From assembly GCF_026427775.1 (NCBI RefSeq), contig NZ_CP044532.1, forward strand, positions 620,001 to 684,000: a stretch of DNA of 64,000 bases, written 5' to 3'. The DNA is from Arthrobacter sp. CDRTa11. GTDB lineage: Bacteria > Actinomycetota > Actinomycetes > Actinomycetales > Micrococcaceae. A model generated the notes under the pieces. The model was given only the letters and a program-made list of their open reading frames with translations. It searched no databases and was not told the origin of the DNA. Shown here one piece after another: positions 8,330 through 17,430 of this stretch. Both the position numbers and the translations under genes were made by a program. Positions within the stretch are counted from its first letter, which is position 1, and every line of letters starts with the position of its first letter.

Positions 8330-9333
8330 GCCAGGCCAAGCTTCTTGAGGACGTCCGCCACCCGCTTGTCCTGGTCGGTCAGGAAGGTTTTGAACTCATC
8401 GCCGGTGATGAAGGCGTCAGTCCAGCCATGGGTCTTGAGTGCTTCCTTCCAGCCATCGGTGCCGTGCATCTTTTCCAGGGCTGCGATCAGCTTGGTCTTG
8501 TCGTCCTCGCTGATTCCCGGAGGAGCCACGATGCCACGCCAGTTGGTGAATTCCAGGTCGATGCCGGATTCCTTCAGCGTGGGTGCATCCACGCCCTCCA
8601 GCCGCTTGGAGCCGCTGGTTGCCAACACGCGGACTTCACCGGACTGGATCTGCTGCATGTACTCTCCGGCGCCGGAGGCTGCGAAGCCAACCTTGTTGCC
8701 CAGGATGGCCGGGAGAAGGTCTCCACCGCCGTCGTAGGATACAAAGTTCACCTTGGTGGCGTCGATCCCCACGGCTCCGGCGAGCTGCATGGGCAGCAGG
8801 TGGTCCGGGCCGCCGGGGGAGGAGCCGCCGCCGACGCTGATGGAACCGGGGTCTGCCTTCCAGGCTTTGACCAGGTCATCGATGGTTTTGTATTGCGAAT
8901 CCTTGTTGACCATGATGGCGCCCGGCTCTTCAATGAGCTTGGCCAGGGGGGTGGTTTCGGTCAGTTTGGACTCGGACTTGTTGGTGTAGCTCGCACCCAC
9001 CACGCCCAGGCCCATCAGCATGGTGAGATCGCCGTTGCCCTTCTCGTTGACGATGCGGGCCAGGCCAACCGTTCCGCCTGCCCCGGCGAGGTTGAAGACC
9101 TCAGTGTTGGTGGCCACCTTCTCGTCGTCGAGCACCTTTGCTGCGACGCGGGCGGTGGTGTCGTAGCCGCCGCCCGGAGTGTTGGGGACCATGATCTGGA
9201 GATTGGTTACCGGGCCGGCAGCAGCGCCGGGGCTGGCGGTGTTGGTGGAGCCCCCGGTGGCACCGCAGCCGGTGGCCATCAGGGCGATGCCGGCGGCGAC
9301 GGCGGCGACTCGCATTGCGCGGATCTGGCGCAT
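8326..9333 (-). CDS. tctC: Tripartite tricarboxylate transporter receptor lipoprotein TctC
   Basis: A 335-residue extracytoplasmic solute receptor of the Bug/TctC family. A short signal (MRQIRAMRVAAVAAGIALMATGC) ends in a lipobox, so the mature protein is probably a lipoprotein anchored outside the membrane. The mature part begins VTNLQIMVPNTPGGGYDTTARV, and the loop around PNTPGGGYDTTAR is the carboxylate-binding P-loop region of this family. GGGSSPGGPDHLLPMQLA is also typical. It is the first gene of tctCBA. Citrate or a related tricarboxylate is the likely ligand, supported by the divergent citrate-type sensor kinase, but the ligand is not proven by sequence. Confidence 0.93.
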   Translation of the reverse strand: MRQIRAMRVAAVAAGIALMATGCGATGGSTNTASPGAAAGPVTNLQIMVPNTPGGGYDTTARVAAKVLDDEKVATNTEVFNLAGAGGTVGLARIVNEKGNGDLTMLMGLGVVGASYTNKSESKLTETTPLAKLIEEPGAIMVNKDSQYKTIDDLVKAWKADPGSISVGGGSSPGGPDHLLPMQLAGAVGIDATKVNFVSYDGGGDLLPAILGNKVGFAASGAGEYMQQIQSGEVRVLATSGSKRLEGVDAPTLKESGIDLEFTNWRGIVAPPGISEDDKTKLIAALEKMHGTDGWKEALKTHGWTDAFITGDEFKTFLTDQDKRVADVLKKLGLA

Positions 9334-9580
9334 GGTGTTCCTCTTCTCGTTGGTAAATACTCGTAGAAACTGACTTGTGCTCTGATGCTAGGCCTGGAAG
9401 TGACCCGAATCACTCTTATGTACGCAGAAAAAGTTAAGTTCATTGCGTTCACGTTTCCGGCGTCCCACCCCCTGAGCCGACGCGGTATAGTTCCGGTAGC
9501 CAGCGCGGAACCACGGCCCAAGGCGGATTTCCACGTCACCCACCGCCGCATCTGCGAAAACATCAGAGGAAACAACAACA
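9334..9580. promoter_or_regulatory. Divergent promoter region of tctCBA and the two-component system
   Basis: A 247-bp non-coding interval between two divergent starts. It is more AT-rich than its surroundings (for example TCTTATGTACGCAGAAAAAG near 9414). I see no perfect palindrome. A CitB-type response-regulator site is expected here from context. Confidence 0.5.
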
Positions 9581-11176
9581 GTGACTCGACGAAGAGGAAT
9601 GTCCCTCGCTGGGCAGTACCTGGTTCTGCAGTTGCTGATAGTCCTGGCCGTGCTGGTGGCTGTTGTGGCCATCTCGCTGGCACAGTCAGCCGCCGCCTTT
9701 GAACGGATCGAAGGGCGCCGGGCGCTGTCCGCGGCCGAATCCCTGGGCAGCAACCCCACAGTCCGTGCCTTGCTGCCGTCAGCCGAGCCGCGGGCCGGCG
9801 CGGCGCTTCCGGCCGTGGTGGAGACCGTCACCACCGTTTCCGGGGCACCCCAGGTGGTGCTGGCCAAAATGGACCGGACGGTGGTTGCTTCCTCTGACCC
9901 GGGCCTGCTGGGCCAGCCGCTGGAACTTGGCGGAAGCCGTGTGCTGGAAGGCAGGGCCTGGACCGGGGTGGTGGGCGGATCCGGCAGTGCTTTCCTGTCA
10001 GCCCACGTCCCCGTCCTGGACGACACCGGAAAAATGATCGGCATCGCCTCCGTCAGCCGGAACTACCCCTCCACGTTGGAGCGGCTGGGCGACGCCATCC
10101 CCAACCTGCTCACGTACCTGGGGGTTGCCAGCGTGCTGGGCGTGGCCGGCTCACTCCTGTTGGCCCGCCGGGTAAAGCGGCAGACGCTGGGCATGGAGCC
10201 GAGCGAAATCACCGGGCTGGTGGAGAACCGCGAGGCCATGCTCCACGGCCTGAAAGAAGGCGTGGTGGCGCTTGATCCGCACGAACGTATCACCGTGGCC
10301 AACGACAGCGCCCGTGAACTGCTGGGCCTGCCGGCAGACTGCGTGGGCAAAAAGGTGGGCGCGCTCGCGGTGGACCCGGCGCTGAAGGAAGTCCTCACAC
10401 GCGACCAGCCGGGCCCTGACCGCCTGGTCCTGGTGGGCGACCGGATGGTGGTGCTGAACCGCGTCCCCATCCGTTCCCACGGCCGGGACATCGGCTCTGT
10501 GACAACGTTGCGCGACCGCACCGAGCTCTCCTCCCTGGAGCGCGAACTTGGTGCCACCCGGACCGCCACCGACACCTTGCGAGCCCAGGCGCACGAGTTC
10601 GCCAACCAGCTCCATGTGATCTCCGGGCTGATCCAGATCGGTGAGTACGATTCGGTGGTCCAGTTCGTTAATGGCGCCACGGTGGACAGGACCCGGCTGA
10701 ACGATGAAGTGACCAGCCGCATCGAGGACCCGGCGCTGGCGGCCCTCCTGATCGCAAAATCCAGCCTTGCCACGGAACGCGGCGTGGCCCTCCAGCTGGA
10801 CCCGGACTCAGCGCTGGGGCGCATTGACGATGACCTTTCCCGGGACCTGGCCACCGTCGTCGGGAACCTGGTGGATAACGCGTTCGACGCCGTCTCCGGG
10901 CTGGCCGGGGCCTCGGTCCGGGTGCTGGTGGAAGAGGAGGACCACGCCGTCACCGTGACCGTCCGGGACTCCGGTCCGGGCGTGGCCGCCGGAAACGTCG
11001 AGGAGATCTTCCGGCAGGGCTTCACCACCAAGGGGACCGGCCCCGGGGGCGGCCGGGGCTTTGGACTGGCGCTCTCGCGGGTGATTTGCCGGCGAACCGG
11101 CGGTGACCTGACGGTGGCCAATGACAACGGAGCAGTCTTCACCGCACGGCTGAATCAAAGGAGACCACAGCCATGA
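9581..11176 (+). CDS. CitA/DcuS-type sensor histidine kinase
   Basis: A 531-residue membrane sensor kinase. The order is: first membrane segment (about residues 10-32), an extracytoplasmic PAS-like (PDC) sensor to about residue 165, a second membrane segment (LTYLGVASVLGVAGSLLLA), a cytoplasmic PAS domain (NREAMLHGLKEGVVALDPHERITVANDSARELLG), a short H box with His338 (AHEFANQLHVISG), and an HATPase_c domain with NLVDNAFDA and GRGFGLAL. This architecture is that of the citrate/dicarboxylate sensors. The GTG start at 9581 has AGAGGA ten bases upstream. It overlaps the response regulator gene by four bases and faces tctCBA, so it probably senses the tricarboxylate that the transporter imports. 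Confidence 0.93.
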   Translation: MTRRRGMSLAGQYLVLQLLIVLAVLVAVVAISLAQSAAAFERIEGRRALSAAESLGSNPTVRALLPSAEPRAGAALPAVVETVTTVSGAPQVVLAKMDRTVVASSDPGLLGQPLELGGSRVLEGRAWTGVVGGSGSAFLSAHVPVLDDTGKMIGIASVSRNYPSTLERLGDAIPNLLTYLGVASVLGVAGSLLLARRVKRQTLGMEPSEITGLVENREAMLHGLKEGVVALDPHERITVANDSARELLGLPADCVGKKVGALAVDPALKEVLTRDQPGPDRLVLVGDRMVVLNRVPIRSHGRDIGSVTTLRDRTELSSLERELGATRTATDTLRAQAHEFANQLHVISGLIQIGEYDSVVQFVNGATVDRTRLNDEVTSRIEDPALAALLIAKSSLATERGVALQLDPDSALGRIDDDLSRDLATVVGNLVDNAFDAVSGLAGASVRVLVEEEDHAVTVTVRDSGPGVAAGNVEEIFRQGFTTKGTGPGGGRGFGLALSRVICRRTGGDLTVANDNGAVFTARLNQRRPQP

Positions 11177-11847
11177 TCAAAGTCCTGATAGTCGATGACG
11201 ACTTTATGGTGGCGAAGGTCCACGCGGGATTCATCCAGCGCACGCCGGGATTTGAAGTCGTCGGCGCGGCCCACACGGGCGCCCATGCGGTGGCTGAAAC
11301 GGCCCGCCTGATGCCGGACCTGGTGCTGCTGGACATTCACCTGCCGGACATCAACGGGCTGGACCTGATGCAGAAACTGCGCGACGTCGCCCCCGAACTC
11401 GATGTCCTGGTCATCAGCGCTGCCCGCGAGGTGGAAACCGTCCGAAAAGCGCTGCGGGGCGGTATTGTCCACTACCTCATCAAGCCCTTCTCACAGACGG
11501 ATCTCCAGGAACGCCTGGAGCATTACCGCAACGCCTATCAGAGCCTGGATTCGTCAAAGGATGTGGCGGAGCAGTCTGACGTCAACCGGGTTTTTGGCCT
11601 GGACCGGAGCGAGCGGCCGCTGCCCAAGGGGTGCAGCATCGAAACCCTGAAGCTGGTGGAAGCGGCCCTGCAGGAGGCGGACGGGGACCTCTCGGCCGCC
11701 GAGGTTGCCGTCCTGCTGGGCACGTCCAGGGTCAGTGCACGCCGGTACCTGGAGTATTTGTACGACGTCGGCGAACTGGAGGTCCGGCTCAGATACGGAG
11801 CGGGACGGCCCGAACGGCGGTACGTCCTCAAGGGAGCCGAGGCGTAG
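11173..11847 (+). CDS. CitB/DcuR-type response regulator
   Basis: A 224-residue two-component regulator. The receiver domain has the acidic pocket (VDDD, residues 7-10), phospho-acceptor Asp54 in LLDIHLPDING and conserved Lys104 in YLIKPFSQ. The C-terminal part (from about residue 150) holds a helix-turn-helix: EADGDLSAAEVAVLLGTSRVSARRYLEYLYDVGELEVRLRYG, as in the CitB/DcuR group. It is the cognate partner of the kinase encoded just upstream (ATGA overlap) and probably activates tctCBA across the divergent interval. Confidence 0.93.
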   Translation: MIKVLIVDDDFMVAKVHAGFIQRTPGFEVVGAAHTGAHAVAETARLMPDLVLLDIHLPDINGLDLMQKLRDVAPELDVLVISAAREVETVRKALRGGIVHYLIKPFSQTDLQERLEHYRNAYQSLDSSKDVAEQSDVNRVFGLDRSERPLPKGCSIETLKLVEAALQEADGDLSAAEVAVLLGTSRVSARRYLEYLYDVGELEVRLRYGAGRPERRYVLKGAEA

Positions 11848-11863
11848 GCCACAGGTTCGACAC

Positions 11864-12874
11864 TCAGCGCTCACCGCCGGAGGTGGGTCCGGGCAGGAAC
11901 TCCGACGGAAGTTCAGCGACCGGGACCAGGACCATGTCCTGGACCTTCCAGTCCATCCCGATGCAGGCAAGGCGGGCAGCTTCGAGCTGTTCCAGGGTGG
12001 GCATCCGGCCTGCTGCCGGGACCACAAACGATTCCACATGGAACACGTGGCCCTCATCCCGGATCCTGGACTGGGCACTCTCGGTCCAGTCCAGGCCGCG
12101 AAGGTACTCGTCCAGCCGGCGCCCAATCGGGTGCGGCTCGGCGTCGTCGTACGTGCGGGCCCGTTTGTCCATCAGGGCAGAGACGGCGGCGCGGGTGTTC
12201 CGGAAGCCGTCCTGCAGGATGCTGGCGGAGATCAGCAGGGCTGCGGCGTAGTCCGCCCACCACAGGCCAAGGCCGATGCCGGCCACCCCCACCGCGGCGG
12301 CAAGAGCGGTCATCCAGTCGGCTTTGTTCATGTCGGCGTCGGCGTACAGGACCTTGTCGTGCAGCTTTTCCGCCAGTTTCATCTTGACCCGGCCCAGATA
12401 GATGGGCGGGACGGCGGTGAAGATCATGGCGCCAATCATCAGCCAGCCAAGCCAGATTGTCTGGCCAAAGAAGTCGAAACCGCCGATGGTGGGGTGCTCG
12501 TTGCCCAGGAGTCCGATGGCCGAATCCACAATGAGGTAGGCGCCCATCACCGTGAGCGCCACAGCGGCCACCACATGGGCGATCCCGACGGCGCGGTGGT
12601 ACCCGTAGGGATGTTCCTCGCTGGGGCGCTTGCGGATCACGCGCGCGGCCAGCAGGAAGGCCAACGGCGGCAGGAAGGACAGGACATCCTCCACCCAGGC
12701 GGCCTTCATGGCCTGCGAGTTGCCCAGCACGGCGAAGACCAGTGCGGTGGAGACAGCCAGGAAGCCGATGGTGATCCATTCGAACTTCACGGCCCTGCGG
12801 AGCGCCTCCCGCTGTTCGTCCGGCAGCTTGGTGTGGCCAAAGCTTGCGGCCCGGCCGTTCTTCACGGTGGTCAT
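11864..12874 (-). CDS. Cation diffusion facilitator family transporter
   Basis: A 336-residue membrane protein of the CDF metal-efflux superfamily. Segments include IGFLAVSTALVFAVLGNSQAMKAAWVEDVLSFLPPLAFLLAARV (Asp in EDVLS and the HPYGYHRA loop after the second segment) and the conserved late region NKADWMTALAAAVGVAGIGLGLWWADYAAALLISASI. A cytoplasmic domain of about 110 residues follows, with VHVES-like DEGHVFHVESFVVP. The set is consistent with a Zn/Co/Fe/Mn exporter of the larger CDF class; the metal is uncertain. It overlaps the upstream lipoprotein gene by four bases, so the two proteins are made together. Confidence 0.88.
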   Translation of the reverse strand: MTTVKNGRAASFGHTKLPDEQREALRRAVKFEWITIGFLAVSTALVFAVLGNSQAMKAAWVEDVLSFLPPLAFLLAARVIRKRPSEEHPYGYHRAVGIAHVVAAVALTVMGAYLIVDSAIGLLGNEHPTIGGFDFFGQTIWLGWLMIGAMIFTAVPPIYLGRVKMKLAEKLHDKVLYADADMNKADWMTALAAAVGVAGIGLGLWWADYAAALLISASILQDGFRNTRAAVSALMDKRARTYDDAEPHPIGRRLDEYLRGLDWTESAQSRIRDEGHVFHVESFVVPAAGRMPTLEQLEAARLACIGMDWKVQDMVLVPVAELPSEFLPGPTSGGER

Positions 12875-13371
12875 TGTGCGGCCCCCGCTTCCTTCAGGAA
12901 GCTGTCCAGCTCCAGCAGGAACGCATTCTCACCCATGGGCACCAGCATCACGTGCCTGTGCCGGGAGCCGTGGCCGTCAACGGATTCGGTGTACGGCATG
13001 GTCAGGCCGGCATGCGTGGACCAGGGAGTCTTGTCGTCAAGGCCGCCGATCACCAGGTCAAGGTTCCCGCGCTTGAGGTCTTCGGCCAGGACGTACTCCG
13101 TGCCGGACACCCAGTCGATCTCCGCTCCCAGCTTCGCGGCGAAGCGCCGCACCAGCTCGGCCTCGCTGCCCTGCACGTCCTCGTCGCTGACGTCGCCGCC
13201 GCCTGAGGAGACCTCCACCCAGTCCGCGTTGGAGCTGGCACCAACCCGAAGGGTGCCGTCCGTGACCCGGCCCAGGGTTCCCGACGGATCGGCAGGATAG
13301 GCGGTGCCGCAGCCGGTGAGGGCCAGCGCGGAGAACAACGCCAGGGCTGCTGAACTGCGCGGATATCTCAT
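12871..13371 (-). CDS. Short lipoprotein with a solute-binding-protein family 3-like domain
   Basis: A 166-residue predicted lipoprotein (signal SAALALFSALALTGC). The mature part resembles the first lobe of family 3 (amino-acid type) binding proteins: GRVTDGTLRVGASSNADWVEV, then GSEAELVRRFAAKLGAEIDWVSGTEYVLAEDLKRGNLDLVIGGLDDKTPWSTHAGLTMPYTES. Full-length members have about 250 residues or more, so the second lobe is largely missing here. It is translationally coupled to a CDF metal transporter (overlap 12871-12874) rather than to ABC permeases, which is unusual. A role in presenting or sensing a ligand for the CDF partner is possible but speculative. Confidence 0.8.
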   Translation of the reverse strand: MRYPRSSAALALFSALALTGCGTAYPADPSGTLGRVTDGTLRVGASSNADWVEVSSGGGDVSDEDVQGSEAELVRRFAAKLGAEIDWVSGTEYVLAEDLKRGNLDLVIGGLDDKTPWSTHAGLTMPYTESVDGHGSRHRHVMLVPMGENAFLLELDSFLKEAGAAQ

Positions 13372-13479
13372 GATGGCCGGCTCCTTCGCGTGCAGGTGTC
13401 CATAAACTTCATTAGACAGCCTACTTAGCTTGTTCCAGCGGTTTGGCCAACACAGCGGTTTGGCAGCGCAGTAGTTTGG

Positions 13480-14460
13480 CTAGCGCAGCAGGGTGTTCAC
13501 CAGCCGGGCCGCAACCTTCGCCGTGCGGGAGTCGATGTCGAACTCCGGATTTAGCTCGGCGACGTCCAGGTGCAGCAGTTTTCCGCTCGCAGCCACCTGC
13601 CGGCAGACGGCGCTGATAACGGCCAGCGGAACACCATAGGCTGCCGGCGCGCTCACGCCGGGGGCCACCGACGCCGGCAGCACGTCAAGGTCGATGGTCA
13701 GGTACAGCACATCCACCCGTTCCAGGAACTCCGCCACAAACGCCTGCACGCGCGCTTCCGTGCACTCCTCGTCCAGCAGGTACTGGACACCCAGCCGCTT
13801 GGCTGTGCCAAACAATGCCCGGGTATTGTTCGGCTCTGAAATTCCGACGACGGCGTACCGGAATTCGCGCCCCGCGGCGGCTTCTGCTTCGGCCATCTGC
13901 AGGAACGGGGTGCCCGAACTGGGCACTGGTTCATCGCGGAGGTCGAAGTGGGCATCCAGGTTCAGGATGCCAAGCCTCTGGCCGCCGCGGACGGCCTCGG
14001 ATCCGGCGAGTCCCAGATAACTGGCGAAAGCTGTCTCGTGTCCGCCGCCCAGAACTACGGTGAGGCGGCCGGCGTCGAGCATGGCAGCTATTGCCAGCCC
14101 CGCACGTGCCTGGCCGGCCTCCAGGGCGCCGTTCCGGACCTCCATGTCGCCGGCGTCGGACACGGTGCGGTCCAGGTGGAAGGCCAGCGGGCCCAGGGCG
14201 CCGCGGATTGCGGCCGGGGCCAGTGCCGCGCCGGGGCGGCCCTTGTTCCGCCGGACGCCTTCGTCGCTGGCAAACCCCAGAAGCACGGCCGGGCGCTCCG
14301 GCCCACCCGCCTGGGGGCTGGACGGCGTTGCCGGGAAGGGTTCACCGGGTGCCAGCGGCGAAACTGCCTGCCACCAGCGCCGGTGCTCCCCGCCGTCGCC
14401 GTCGAACCTCCCGCTCCAGGGCCGGGGTGGGACGTCAGCAGTGAGTGCGGGAAATGGCAT
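13480..14460 (-). CDS. hutG: Formimidoylglutamase (arginase family)
   Basis: A 326-residue arginase/agmatinase-superfamily enzyme. The binuclear Mn site is complete: His141 in GGGHE, Asp169/His171/Asp173 in NLDAHFD, and Asp257/Asp259 in TIDLDV. The N-terminal region (WSGRFDGDGGEHRRWWQAV, then VLLGFASDEGVRRNKGRPGA) is characteristic of HutG, which splits N-formimidoyl-L-glutamate into formamide and L-glutamate in histidine catabolism. The presence of hutH at the left edge supports this over agmatinase. It stands alone on the minus strand, between the CDF pair and a divergent antiporter. Confidence 0.9.
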   Translation of the reverse strand: MPFPALTADVPPRPWSGRFDGDGGEHRRWWQAVSPLAPGEPFPATPSSPQAGGPERPAVLLGFASDEGVRRNKGRPGAALAPAAIRGALGPLAFHLDRTVSDAGDMEVRNGALEAGQARAGLAIAAMLDAGRLTVVLGGGHETAFASYLGLAGSEAVRGGQRLGILNLDAHFDLRDEPVPSSGTPFLQMAEAEAAAGREFRYAVVGISEPNNTRALFGTAKRLGVQYLLDEECTEARVQAFVAEFLERVDVLYLTIDLDVLPASVAPGVSAPAAYGVPLAVISAVCRQVAASGKLLHLDVAELNPEFDIDSRTAKVAARLVNTLLR

Positions 14461-14671
14461 AATCCAAGCTCACCGCATACCTGGGGCAAAAGCGAGCGGC
14501 GCCGCCGTGGCGGTGTCTGGAATTCCGGAAATGCGTACCGGAACCGGCGGGCTTACCCTGTGGGCCGTGGCCCTAACTATTGTGCATCGTCAGGCGCCGG
14601 GGGATTCTGGGGAGGGCAATCCCGCCCACGGGCCATCACCCGCCGGAGACCAGACAGGCCGGAGCAGCACC
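14461..14671. promoter_or_regulatory. Divergent hutG / antiporter interval
   Basis: A 211-bp non-coding interval. A frame open across it continues into the antiporter, but codon usage and a good ribosome-binding site at 14661 indicate that the gene starts at 14672. No clear operator was seen. Confidence 0.4.
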
Positions 14672-15976
14672 ATGTTTGAAGCCCCCAGTATCCTGTTCGC
14701 GGCAGCCGGAGCCGCCGTCTTTGTCGCCGCAATCCTCCCCAAGATCCTGCTCAACGTCCCGTTCTCGATGCCCATGGTGTTCCTGGGCGCCGGGATGGTG
14801 GCCTTCGCCCTGATTCCCACACTGCCCGATCCGGATCCTGTCCTGCATGGCGATTTCACCACCCACCTGGCGGAAATCTGCGTCATCATCTCCCTGATGG
14901 GTGCGGGGCTGGCCATCGACCGGCCGTTCGGCCGCACCAACTGGGCCACTACCTGGCGGCTTCTGGCGATCGCCATGCCGCTGTGCATTGTTGTCCTGAC
15001 GCTGCTGGGCCTCTGGTTCCTGGGACTGGGGCTGGGAGCTGCCCTGCTGGTCGCTTCAAGCCTGGCACCCACGGACCCCGTACTGGCATCCGAGGTGCAG
15101 GTGGGCGAACCGGCCGACGAACCCGACGATGCGGACAAGGAGGACGAGGTCCGGTTCGGCCTGACATCCGAGGCCGGCCTGAACGACGGCCTTGCCTTCC
15201 CGTTTGTGTACCTGGCCATAGCCATCAGCATCGCGGGAGCGTCGCCGTCGGAGTGGTTGCCGGCCTGGTTGGGGATCGATGTGGTGTGGCGGCTGACCAT
15301 CGGGGTGGTGCTGGGCTGGGGTATCGGGAAACTGCTGGCGCTGTTGTTCTTCACGGCGCGGAAGGAAAGCATCCGTCTCTCAAACCATTCGGAAGGGTTC
15401 GTTGCCCTGGCCGCAACGTTCCTTGCTTATGGACTAACGGAAATGATCGAAGGCTACGGGTTTATTGCCGTTTTTGTCTGCGCGGTGACCATCAGGGCTG
15501 CCGAGCACACGCATGGCTACCACCGGGTGCTGCACTCCTATGTTGAACAGCTGGAGCGGCTCATGACGGTGGTGATCCTGATCCTGCTGGGCGGCGCAAT
15601 CGCCCGGGGCCTGCTCGCCGACGTCGGTTGGCCCGAGGTGTTCGTGGCGTTGGCGTTCCTGCTCCTGGTGCGGCCGCTGGCAGGTTGGGTGGGACTGCTG
15701 GGCGGCAAGACAGGTCCGCGGGAGCGCATCGCCCTGTCCTTCTTCGGGATCCGCGGGATCGGTTCCCTCTACTACCTTTCCTACGCGCTGGGAAAAGGAC
15801 AGTTCGCCGGCCAGGCCGAGGAGCTGTGGGGGATCGTCGGGCTGGTGGTTGCACTGTCCATCGTGATCCATGGGGCCACCACGTCGCCGCTGATGAACCG
15901 GCTGGACCGGCTTCGCGAACGGCGCGCGCTGGCGGAATCCGGTGACGAGGGGAAGGCGCCCAACACTCCGGTCTGA
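14672..15976 (+). CDS. CPA1-family sodium/proton antiporter
   Basis: A 434-residue polytopic protein of the monovalent cation:proton antiporter-1 family. There are about twelve hydrophobic segments. The core carries SLAPTDPVLASEVQVG and, after an acidic loop (ADEPDDADKEDEVRFGLTSE), EAGLNDGLAFPFVYLAIAI, with the ND pair expected at the ion site of this family. FFGIRGIGSLYYLSYAL near the C terminus is also conserved. The start at ATG 14672 is preceded by GGAG at eight bases; a longer open frame upstream lacks that support. It exports Na+ (or K+) in exchange for protons and would help with pH and salt balance. Confidence 0.93.
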   Translation: MFEAPSILFAAAGAAVFVAAILPKILLNVPFSMPMVFLGAGMVAFALIPTLPDPDPVLHGDFTTHLAEICVIISLMGAGLAIDRPFGRTNWATTWRLLAIAMPLCIVVLTLLGLWFLGLGLGAALLVASSLAPTDPVLASEVQVGEPADEPDDADKEDEVRFGLTSEAGLNDGLAFPFVYLAIAISIAGASPSEWLPAWLGIDVVWRLTIGVVLGWGIGKLLALLFFTARKESIRLSNHSEGFVALAATFLAYGLTEMIEGYGFIAVFVCAVTIRAAEHTHGYHRVLHSYVEQLERLMTVVILILLGGAIARGLLADVGWPEVFVALAFLLLVRPLAGWVGLLGGKTGPRERIALSFFGIRGIGSLYYLSYALGKGQFAGQAEELWGIVGLVVALSIVIHGATTSPLMNRLDRLRERRALAESGDEGKAPNTPV

Positions 15977-15987
15977 GGAGCCCTGCG

Positions 15988-17430
15988 CTACATGCCCAGG
16001 GCGGCCTCGATCGGACCCACCGCGAAGAAGAGCAGGAACGCGCCCGCCACCGCCCACATCAGGGGATGGACGTCGCGGACCCTGCCCTGGATGGTGCGGA
16101 TCAGGACATACGCGATGAAACCCGCGCCCAGGCCGTTGGCGATCGAGTAGGTGAACGGCATCAGTGTGAAGGTCAGGAAGGCCGGGATGGCGATGCCCCA
16201 GTCCTGCCAGTCGATCTTCCCCACCTGGGACACCATCATGAAACCGACCACCACCAGGGCCGGCGCCACAGCCTCGAACGGGACCAGGTTGATCAGCGGG
16301 GTGAAGAACATCGCCACGAGGAACAACAGGCCTGTGACGATGGAGGCGATGCCGGTCCGGGCTCCTTCGCCGATGCCGGCCCCGGCCTCCACGTAGATCT
16401 GGTTGGAGGACACGGAGGCCCCGCCGCCCACTATCGCGCCGAGGGCGTCCACCTGCAGAACGCGGTCAACATCGGGGATGTTTCCGTGCTCGTCCACCGT
16501 CCCGGCCTCGTTGGCAAGCCCCACCATGGTGCCCATCGCGTCGAAGAAGATGCTCAGCAGGATGACAAACGCCAGCAGCGTGGCGGCCACAAAGCCCAGG
16601 TGCTCAAACGCGCCGAACGGGTTGGCCTTTCCGATCAGGGACAGGTCAGGCGCTGCCCACTCCGAAAAGGTGGGCGCTACCAGGGACCAGCCCTGCGGGT
16701 TGAACGGTTTGCCCGGAGCGACGCTGGGGCCGATGTGCAGGGTCGTTTCAAGAATGACGGCGATGACGGTGGAGGTGATGATGCCAATCAGGATGGCACC
16801 CTTCACCTTCCGGACCACCAGGCCGAGTGTAAGGATCAGGCCGAACACAAACACGGCGGTAGGCCAGCCCAGCAGTTTCCCGTCGAAGCCCAGGCCCACG
16901 GGGACGGTAGTTCCGGCGACGTCCGGGATGCGGCGGACGAACCCGGCGTTGACCAGCCCGATCAGGGCGATGAACAGGCCAATGCCCACCACGATGGCCG
17001 TCTTGAGGCCATCCGGCACCGCCTTAAACACCGCGGTCCGGAAACCGGTCAGGACCAGGATCAGCATGGTCACCCCGGAGATCACCACCAGGCCCATCAT
17101 GTCCGGCCATGTGAGGCCCGGGTTGGTGGCCACGGTGACAGCCACGAAGGCATTGACGCCGAGCCCTGTGGCCAGGGCGAAGGGGTGCTTGGCCCAGGCT
17201 CCCATCAGGATGGTGAGGACGCCGGCCACAAATGCTGTCACGGCGGCCACCGCGGGGAAACCGAGGGAGTTGCCGCTGGAATCGGCGCCGGAGAGGATCA
17301 GCGGGTTCAGCACCACGATGTAGCTCATGGCAAAGAAGGTGGCGAAGCCGCCGCGGACCTCGCGGGAGAGGTTGGACCCGCGTTCGGTGATCCTGAAATA
17401 CCGGTCCAGGGCAGAGCCTTGCTTAAGCAT
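15988..17430 (-). CDS. AzgA-type purine permease (NCS2 family)
   Basis: A 480-residue membrane transporter. It has the AzgA-group features: an N-terminal YFRITERGSNLSREVRGGFATFFAMSYIVVLNP, GLGVNAFVAVTVATNPGLTWPDMMGLVVISG, and the late signature VEAGAGIGEGARTG, a hallmark of hypoxanthine/guanine/adenine-specific permeases as opposed to xanthine/uracil ones. It imports nucleobases by proton symport. It is a single-gene unit convergent with the antiporter (11 bases between their ends). No purine riboswitch is recognisable in its short leader. Confidence 0.9.
   Translation of the reverse strand: MLKQGSALDRYFRITERGSNLSREVRGGFATFFAMSYIVVLNPLILSGADSSGNSLGFPAVAAVTAFVAGVLTILMGAWAKHPFALATGLGVNAFVAVTVATNPGLTWPDMMGLVVISGVTMLILVLTGFRTAVFKAVPDGLKTAIVVGIGLFIALIGLVNAGFVRRIPDVAGTTVPVGLGFDGKLLGWPTAVFVFGLILTLGLVVRKVKGAILIGIITSTVIAVILETTLHIGPSVAPGKPFNPQGWSLVAPTFSEWAAPDLSLIGKANPFGAFEHLGFVAATLLAFVILLSIFFDAMGTMVGLANEAGTVDEHGNIPDVDRVLQVDALGAIVGGGASVSSNQIYVEAGAGIGEGARTGIASIVTGLLFLVAMFFTPLINLVPFEAVAPALVVVGFMMVSQVGKIDWQDWGIAIPAFLTFTLMPFTYSIANGLGAGFIAYVLIRTIQGRVRDVHPLMWAVAGAFLLFFAVGPIEAALGM

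Noticed and set aside
14060..14671. An N-terminal extension of about 200 residues on the Na+/H+ antiporter
   Set aside because: The extension is antisense to hutG, has no family resemblance and ends just before a good ribosome-binding site and ATG at 14672.
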